Positions 57,547 through 64,000 of a DNA stretch of 64,000 bases are shown here, one piece after another; the first letter of the stretch is position 1, and each line of letters starts with the position of its first letter. Both the position numbers and the translations under genes were made by a program. Below the pieces are notes generated by a model, which was not told where the DNA came from, did no database searches, and was given only the letters and a program-made list of their open reading frames with translations. This stretch comes from Histoplasma ohiense (Eukaryota; Ascomycota; Eurotiomycetes; Onygenales; Ajellomycetaceae): contig JAEVHH010000001.1 of NCBI GenBank assembly GCA_017607445.1, positions 2,666,001 through 2,730,000 on the forward strand, in the 5' to 3' direction.

Positions 57547-58679
57547 TCACATCCTGGCATTTGGATCTGGATATGGAAACCCAATCGCCTCCAATACGGA
57601 TTCTAAGATATCAGGTTGGTTTCTCAGAACATCCCATTCAGCGGCTGCTTTTACCATCAACGTTCCCGCTAATATAGTACCGTTGAGCTTAACCAGGCCA
57701 GCTTCTAGAGTATCATTTCGGTGCTTAGGATCTATTGGTAACCATGCAAACTCGCTCCTTCGAGGGCATATCATCATCCGCGATGTAGTCATGGCTAAAT
57801 TATAGCTAATAGCACTCGGCCCGTTGGTTTTCAGCTTCTCCGGGTCCATGGAATCTAACCGAGAGTCTGAGGATCCCTGCGCAGCCTTCAGGGCCATTCC
57901 GTATAATCGCAGGTATGACCGGTGCAGCTCATCTTCGGATGGTTCTGGCGGTAGATCGACCGCATAGCACGCGAATGGCAAGCCAAAGGAGTTTGGATGA
58001 TCGAAGTTCCTTGATGCAGAGGAACTATTCCCATCAATTAATGGCTTCCAGCTTCCATCATCGGGTTGGGCCATTCTTTCCACGGGTAGAAATTGTAGGT
58101 GTCTGTGGGGTTGGCTAGCACCACTATGTTCCCCGCAGTTGAAAAATGCAAACAGGCGTTTCGACCCCGCTGGTCCCCCATGCGTCTGCCATGCTTTCAG
58201 ACATTCAAATGTGGCTTGGAGATCCTCTTTCTCTAGCAGATCGGTCTGAGGTTTATACGCTTTGGTCGCAAGTATAAAATGATCTGATATGACAGGGAAT
58301 TTATTCAGGACCAATATATGGGAGGGATCGGACTGCGGAAATTCGGTGATGAGAAGATCTTCAGGAGGATCGTGGAACGGATCTCGCTTTATGACCGACT
58401 GTTTTCGCTCAAGATCTTGGGGTATGGTATTGTTTGGCTTCCTTGCGAGAGCTGGACAGTATCTAAGTTGGAACTGGTATGGTGCCAACAATTAACAAAC
58501 GTCCCACTGGGCCTAGCAGCGACGCCAAATCTGGAAGAGATACAATGACTTACTGGTGTATCTGAGGCCGATATTGTCGTGACCTCGGTTTGTGAGAAGA
58601 CTAAGGCCCCAGACTGTTTGGCTGCAGCGAACCGTCTTGCGACAAGCGCTGGAAGGTTCTCTGTGATTCCAGAGAACAT
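57547..58679 (-). CDS. APA2: Ap4A phosphorylase (ATP adenylyltransferase)
   Basis: Two exons, 58679-58554 and 58473-57547, giving 350 aa, the size of fungal Apa1/Apa2. These enzymes split diadenosine tetraphosphate with phosphate into ATP and ADP. Features: F/Y-rich N-terminus (ENLPALVARRFAAAKQSGAL), FQLRYCPALARKP right after the splice, NKFPVISDHFILATKAYKPQTDLL, FFNCGEHSGASQPHRHLQFLPV with the HxHxQ catalytic motif near residue 163, then SYNLAMTTSRMMICPRR and GLVKLNGTILAGTLMVK. The intron (80 nt) has a gtaagt donor and a ccag acceptor. Confidence 0.94.
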
Positions 58680-61669
58680 GCCGTGTGTTGATGGAAAGTA
58701 TGTGCAAGTGCTACGAATTGTAAAGTACAGACATGACATGTGTTTATGGCGTTTAGAAAATGAAGCTGTTGAGCTGTCTTGTAGATTTACAGAAGACGTA
58801 GTTAGGATGCAGGAGGTGGCGTGTGCTTGGCGGAGAAAAGGAACCTTCAACAAATGACAAACTTCAAACACAACTTGAAATGTATGTACAATGTTACCAA
58901 CCAACCGTCTGCATTGTTCATTTCATGCTTCTTCACGTTCACACTCTTTTTCCAAATGATCCCTCGATTCATAAGCAATGAGTTACAATAAGTGCTATAC
59001 AACCACTATTATTCAAACCAATAGTCGAGTGTTAACGCGTGTTTAGCGCCTCCAGACCATTCGCTCCCCAAGATATAAACCGCAAATAGGGTCAACAACT
59101 CTCAAAGAGTCGGCCTGCGAAAAGCATTTGTATCTAATTCTCAAGGGGGAAAAACGAAAGATATTCGTTCCCAACACTCGCCTCAAGCTCGCTGCTCTCT
59201 ACTGATATGCACACATTCACCATGGCCAGAAAGACGACCAACCGTTTGGTATCCGGCCGTAGCGGCATGGTGTTGTCTCTATTTTTCGGGAACATCTTTT
59301 ATTTTAATAATAGCAACCGCGGCTATGCGCAGTAACGAGGCTTAGCAAAGGCATGGACCCTTAGGCTACGAGACAGAACCGTTGATCCCCACTGATCTTC
59401 GACGCATACTAGTATCAGTAGCTCAATTCTGAGCTCTGCCTTTGGCATACGGGATATTGAAAAAAGAATAACCCAATGTTTACCCTTTATTGGGGGGATT
59501 ATTCGCCTTTACCAATCGACATTCAGCTGTTGGGACATATTGTTGCATTCGGACATAGGTAATGGGAAGCGAACGTTTCTTCGGATCTCATCACTGTTGA
59601 TATTCGAGCTTTGGAAGACTAAATGAACATTGCGATGCTGGACCATATGAAAGCAGGATGACCAACACTGTGTGGCCTCTCCGGAATGCTACCTCCAGCT
59701 GCCCTGACGCTCATCATCATTATGTTAGGAATGAACTACGACTAAACAAATAGTCCCCAAGAAAAATCACCTCTTGTTCTACTAACTTGTTAGGTAACCT
59801 AATTATTCGAGCTATTTCATCCCCTGATTTCTAAATCATGGGGACAAAGCAAAATTGCCGGACCAGAGGTTACCTACCCTAACATTTGTTAAGAAGCTTG
59901 TTATGGGTCATACATAGCATTGAAATAATGCTGACTCTGATGCCTGGGGGTTTTCTGACAAATTGGCCCCTGCGGGCCGTTCTTCATGCACGTCCTCCAT
60001 TTCCATCAAGTCCCGGTGGCCAGCCCTACCGTATTGCGGAGGTATCCCCATTTAGCCAGGCCTCACAGTTTCTTCCTTTAGACGATCATGGAATCCCATG
60101 GGGCCCCTGCTACCCTTCTCTGAAGAATTCAACTAGCAGCTTACTATGTACTCCATGATCACCGTGGAGTCAATCAATCTGGAAGAATCGCGTGACCAGA
60201 ATCGGAAATTATATGGGAACACCTACCGACAAATGCCGGAACCAAGTCACCCTTTTGCCATACCTGTCCTCTACCTAGGCATATCGCAATCAGATCCGGA
60301 TTGTCTCCCACTTCACTCACCAGCGATTCTTAATTATTAATCACATTTATCGACTGGTCCGAAAGTTTCTAAGTTCAGCTTGCTGATGACCGCTCCTAAA
60401 TTCAAAGCTATGGAATCGCATTTCTCTCCCCTCCCACAATGGTTGGTATCATCCACCGAAACCCTGGCTCAGGCAATACCATTTGTTGCCAGGCTTCTCT
60501 CAAAGAGCCCGGTTATTGAAATTTTTAGCCAAGGGCATTCCTAGCACCCTGTTTAGTCACCCCTGTCAAGCCAGCAGTCAGAGGGATTGTCTGTTGTGTA
60601 CGCCCAAAGGTAGGTTCAGCACCATGTTCTGTATCGTGCTAGCCACTTAGAAACAGACCCTCAGCGGAAGGTAAAGGTTCTGGATGATCGGAGTCCAAGG
60701 ATGGGAGGAGCCTCTCATTTGGACAAACACCAAATCCTAACTCCACATTTCAGTTCACCGCTCCAAGGACGTGATCCCACACGCAACCTCGTCTAGAAGA
60801 AAAGGGGGACCTCGTGCTACCATCAATTCTCGCAACATGATTTGTCTTCAGGCCTTGGGTGTGGCTGGTCCGTGGGCGGCAAGGCAGATAGATTAACAGA
60901 CAGCTTTGATATAGCAGAGAAAAAGGGCCAAAAAAAAAAAAAAAAAAGAAAGAAAGAAAACGGCCAGTCGCGTTCGTTCCATTGTTCGCGGCTGAAAACT
61001 GCATGCTGCACGCTGCCGCGTATCCACGTTGGTTATTCGGGTCCTTGAAACGCTCCGGGAAGCCCGAACGGGCGGGCAAGCCGATGGCAGGGGAAACGGA
61101 CAGCGAGGAACGTAGGCGGGTTTGGAAGTTTCTCTGCAACAAGTTCGATCAGAATATTTCGTATTGAGGAGTCACCTCACGAGCACCGGTATGTATGGCT
61201 GCAAAAAAACATGAATAGAGAAGAACGTATCGTATGTATTAAAAAAAAAAAAAAGAGACAAAAGAAACCCTCCTCTCTACCCGTTACTCCCTCCCAAAAA
61301 TCAAACCCCAAGCTTAGCTAGCACCGATCATCCCTGCATATCGAGTTATACTTCACAATAAACTACTACTTAGTTGGTAATCATTTGCTATTGCCGCTTC
61401 TGAACAGTTCACCACCTCCACTTTGTTGTTCGCCCGGCAAGCCGGCGGGGACATGGGGGGTTTTTTTCCTTTTTTTCCTTTTTTTTTTGTAAGGTTATTA
61501 GTATAGTATTTGGGGACTACGGACTACAAGCGCGCCAAATGGCAAAACCGTCGCATTGGCATTACGAGAAGCCTACAAGGGGGGCCAGAGAGGAAATATG
61601 AATTTCTCTTCCCGCAAGCATTCAAAAGATACCTAAGGTACTAGTAGTATTCCCGGAGACTATTTCGCG

Positions 61670-61673
<4 letters not shown>

Positions 61674-61707
<34 letters not shown>
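61674..61707. repeat. (GA)n microsatellite
   Basis: About 17 GA units, followed by GAAA units. Confidence 0.9.
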
Positions 61708-61711
<4 letters not shown>

Positions 61712-61843
61712 AAGAAAACTTCTTTCCCACTCCCCTCGGAAAATAATGGGGTTGGAGAATGTTTTGGAGAGTGTATACGCATGGACACCCAAGGTGCGCT
61801 CGTACTAGCCACCAACATGGTAGTAATCCCGATCATCATCAGC

Positions 61844-61880
61844 ATCAGCAGCAGCAGCAGCAGCAGCATCAGCAGCAGCA
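61844..61880. repeat. CAG/CAT trinucleotide repeat
   Basis: CATCAG-type units followed by a run of CAG and ending CAGCAGCAATAA. No open frame of protein character surrounds it. Confidence 0.85.
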
Positions 61881-62205
61881 ATAATAGTGGCCTGCCCAGG
61901 GTGCCGAACTTGTCCATCACGAATAAACCTCGGTGGTCCCTGGAGGGTTTTTTAGCGGTTTTGCGAGCCAAGGGAAACATCCATGGACACTGCCACTGCC
62001 ACTTACAACACGGGTCAGGGAAAAACGGAATTTCAGCAATTGCTTGAGGCAGGAAGAGGGCGATCCCGAAAAGTGGAAACTTCCTGGAGGGAAGGAGGGG
62101 AGAGAACCAGGAACTACGTCAACGTGGGATGGTGGTAATGGTCTATTCCATACGATATATGACACTGTAATCTGTACGGAATATACATTGAACCAGGTTT
62201 TTTGC

Positions 62206-62266
62206 AGCAGGAACAGCAGCAGCAACAACAACAACAACAACGACGACGACGACGACGTTGATGACG
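62206..62266. repeat. CAG-CAA-CGA trinucleotide repeat block
   Basis: Adjacent runs of CAG, CAA and CGA/GAC units over about 60 bp, suggesting decay of one longer trinucleotide repeat. Confidence 0.85.
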
Positions 62267-63107
62267 CCGGTGAACGGACGAACCACGGCACCGATTCCCC
62301 CCCCTTCATTTCTGCCTCCGCCTTTTTGCCCGGAAGACCCCTGGCGGCATCCCAATACGGTCTAGCGCGCCATCCGCATCGGTGACAATAGGCCGTCGCT
62401 GATTGGCCGAACCCGCCTGACCGCCCTCCGGTAGCCCTATCGTATCGGCCCTGATCCATGCGGGCCTTGGCGCCGGCACGATGTGGATAGACGCTGCCTA
62501 GGTAATATCGGATCCGAGGGAATGGGGGGCCTGATCGGGCTTGACCGACGGCGCGCGCTGTGGTTGGCCCTGGCCTCCGTCAGCCCCATGGGTCGTGGCG
62601 CGGTTAGTGCAAGATCCTATCGGCCTCTCCGAGTCGGCGATTCCACTCATTACCATTGTTTTGAGAGGAACTTTGGGTCTCTTGTCTGTCGGTCTGTCGG
62701 TTTGTGAAATCGGTGCTGCGGCGAAAAGCAGACCAACCCCCACCACCACCACCGCCCCCGTAACAAGGCTGACTTGTGGGAACCCCGATTTCAGGTTCTG
62801 ATTCTCACCAACCCTGGTTTTGATCCTTCAAGAGCAAACATGGGAAGTCTTCTGTCGAGGTGCCAGGGAAGAATGGCGTGATCTACGCTTCCAAACCAAC
62901 CTTGGGACCCTCGGGCTTCGTCCCCCCCCCATATTATGTTATATATATAATATAGGTGGCCTGATTGCCAGCAACGGCGAATCACGATTGATTATCTTAT
63001 CTGATTTTCTGATCTTAGGCCAGATGCTCATTGATTGGTCCAAAGCATTGAGTACTAAGTACTAGCTAGTCACAACTAGTAGTACTCTTCACAATGTGTA
63101 CTACTAC

Positions 63108-63111
63108 TCCG

Positions 63112-63171
<60 letters not shown>
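63108..63171. repeat. (TAC)n microsatellite, about 20 copies
   Basis: TAC/ACT trinucleotide array with one interruption (CTCCG) near its left end. It is flanked by several GTAC/CTAGT palindromic words. Confidence 0.92.
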
Positions 63172-63390
63172 GACGTACACATCTGCAATTTCTTGGATTT
63201 CCCCCTAGAGTTGCATCGAAGAGTCACATTCTCAACAAAATAAATAAGTAGATATATAGATAAATAAACATTGTCCGCGGCTGTGGTACGCGGGTGTTGA
63301 GGTTGAAGTTGAGCTTGAGGGTTGTTCATCCGTTTTCCTTGGCTGCTCAGCCCTATGCACGTACCCGCCCACCCTCTCCCACGAGGCCAT

Positions 63391-63399
63391 GACGATGAC

Positions 63400-63430
<31 letters not shown>
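63391..63430. repeat. (GAT)n microsatellite
   Basis: Begins with alternating GAC/GAT units and continues as about 10 GAT units. Confidence 0.9.
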
Positions 63431-63808
63431 CTTGTTTTGTTTTGCTGACGGACATAAGTGGACAATGGCATGTGGTGTTGTTCCCCCGTCAAGGTTTTTT
63501 TTTTTTTTTTTTCGTTGCCTGACCTCCACATTGAACGCCAGAGACGGCCCTTCTAATGGATTCCCGGGTAAAAGAAGAGTGTCTTCCTCGGCTCAACCCC
63601 CTCGTCGTTCGGGGGAGATACCTACTGTACCCGCGTTTTTTTCTTCTTTCTCTTTCTCTTTCGGGGATAGGAGAGATGGATTGGGAAAAAAGAAAGGGTC
63701 TACTTAAGTTAGGACTTGATCGGAGTCGATCAAACGAACGGGGCCCTCGTTGGGTTAGTTTCGTTCCAACTTCGATGGGGTGGGTTGTGGTGAGTGGTGA
63801 ATACATAG

Positions 63809-63851
63809 CTCTTCTTCTTCTTCTTCTTCTTCTTCTTCTTCTTCTTCTTCT
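63809..63851. repeat. (CTT)n microsatellite, about 14 copies
   Basis: Pure CTT array, polypyrimidine on the + strand. Confidence 0.92.
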
Positions 63852-64000
63852 ATTCTCTTATTATTGAAGTCGATCGATTGGTGACGGTGTGCTCAGGTTT
63901 TATTCATTTCATCTAGTGCCAATCAAAGCCCAAGAACTTTCTTTTAGCGAATGGATGTTTTGATCAATCCGTCGACTCTACATCTGGGGGTGGTAAATTA

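Larger units (their letters stand above)
58680..64000. other. Gene-free 5.3 kb with dense microsatellites at its right end
   Basis: From 58.7 to 61.1 kb there are only short frames. From 61.2 kb on, simple repeats crowd the sequence. Frames over the repeats code homopolymers (Ser, Asp, Leu, Thr) and are not genes. The right end may be the promoter or 5' UTR of a gene outside the window. Confidence 0.4.

Noticed and set aside
61917..62459. 180-codon minus-strand frame
   Set aside because: Runs over trinucleotide repeats and codes Ser/Leu/Val homopolymers; not protein-like outside them.

Overview
The window is nuclear DNA of a filamentous ascomycete (Pezizomycotina; the gene content fits Eurotiomycetes, and an Onygenales-type fungus is plausible, but that order-level guess is inference). 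The signs are long single-copy housekeeping genes close to Aspergillus/yeast families, genes broken by short introns (mostly 48-160 nt) with gtatgt/gtaagt-type donors and tgctaac-like branch sites, no operons, and large AT- and microsatellite-rich intergenic stretches. Twenty protein genes are supported, plus one speculative short ORF. Most have introns, and all exon joins given here were worked out by hand from reading frame, splice signals and family conservation.

Layout. 0.2-11.5 kb: BRR2 spliceosomal helicase (-), mitochondrial MutS homologue MSH1 (+), ureidoglycolate lyase (-). 12-18.5 kb: a seven-exon medium-chain oxidoreductase (-), a PXMP4/PMP24 peroxisomal membrane protein (-), a standalone transposase-type helix-turn-helix protein (+), ribosome-assembly factor RPF2 (-). 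20-29.3 kb: a secreted Ser/Thr/Pro-rich protein (+), RNase P/MRP subunit RPP1 (-), casein kinase 2 alpha (+), valyl-tRNA synthetase VAS1 (+) with an upstream start giving a mitochondrial presequence. 31.6-41.8 kb: a 118-aa Cys/CGH-motif protein (+), a basic low-complexity protein (-), a poly-Gln/poly-His nuclear-looking protein (-), a DUF3431 membrane-anchored protein (-). 45-58.7 kb: HRD1 ER ubiquitin ligase (-), an MFS transporter (+), a Myb/SANT-like protein (+), an Ap4A phosphorylase (-). 58.7-64 kb: no gene recognised, but many microsatellites.

The genes do not form a pathway. The set is a typical fungal mix: RNA processing and translation (BRR2, RPP1, RPF2, VAS1), mitochondrial genome upkeep (MSH1, mitochondrial ValRS), ER quality control (HRD1), purine nitrogen salvage (ureidoglycolate lyase) and Ap4A turnover. 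No CRISPR, rRNA or convincing tRNA gene was found. No clearly new multi-gene system was seen. The best leads are the VAS1 dual-start arrangement, uORFs abutting the MSH1 start, an apparent GC-AG intron, very small first exons in three genes, the DDE-less transposase-like HTH gene, and a secreted protein with an alternating-cysteine motif.
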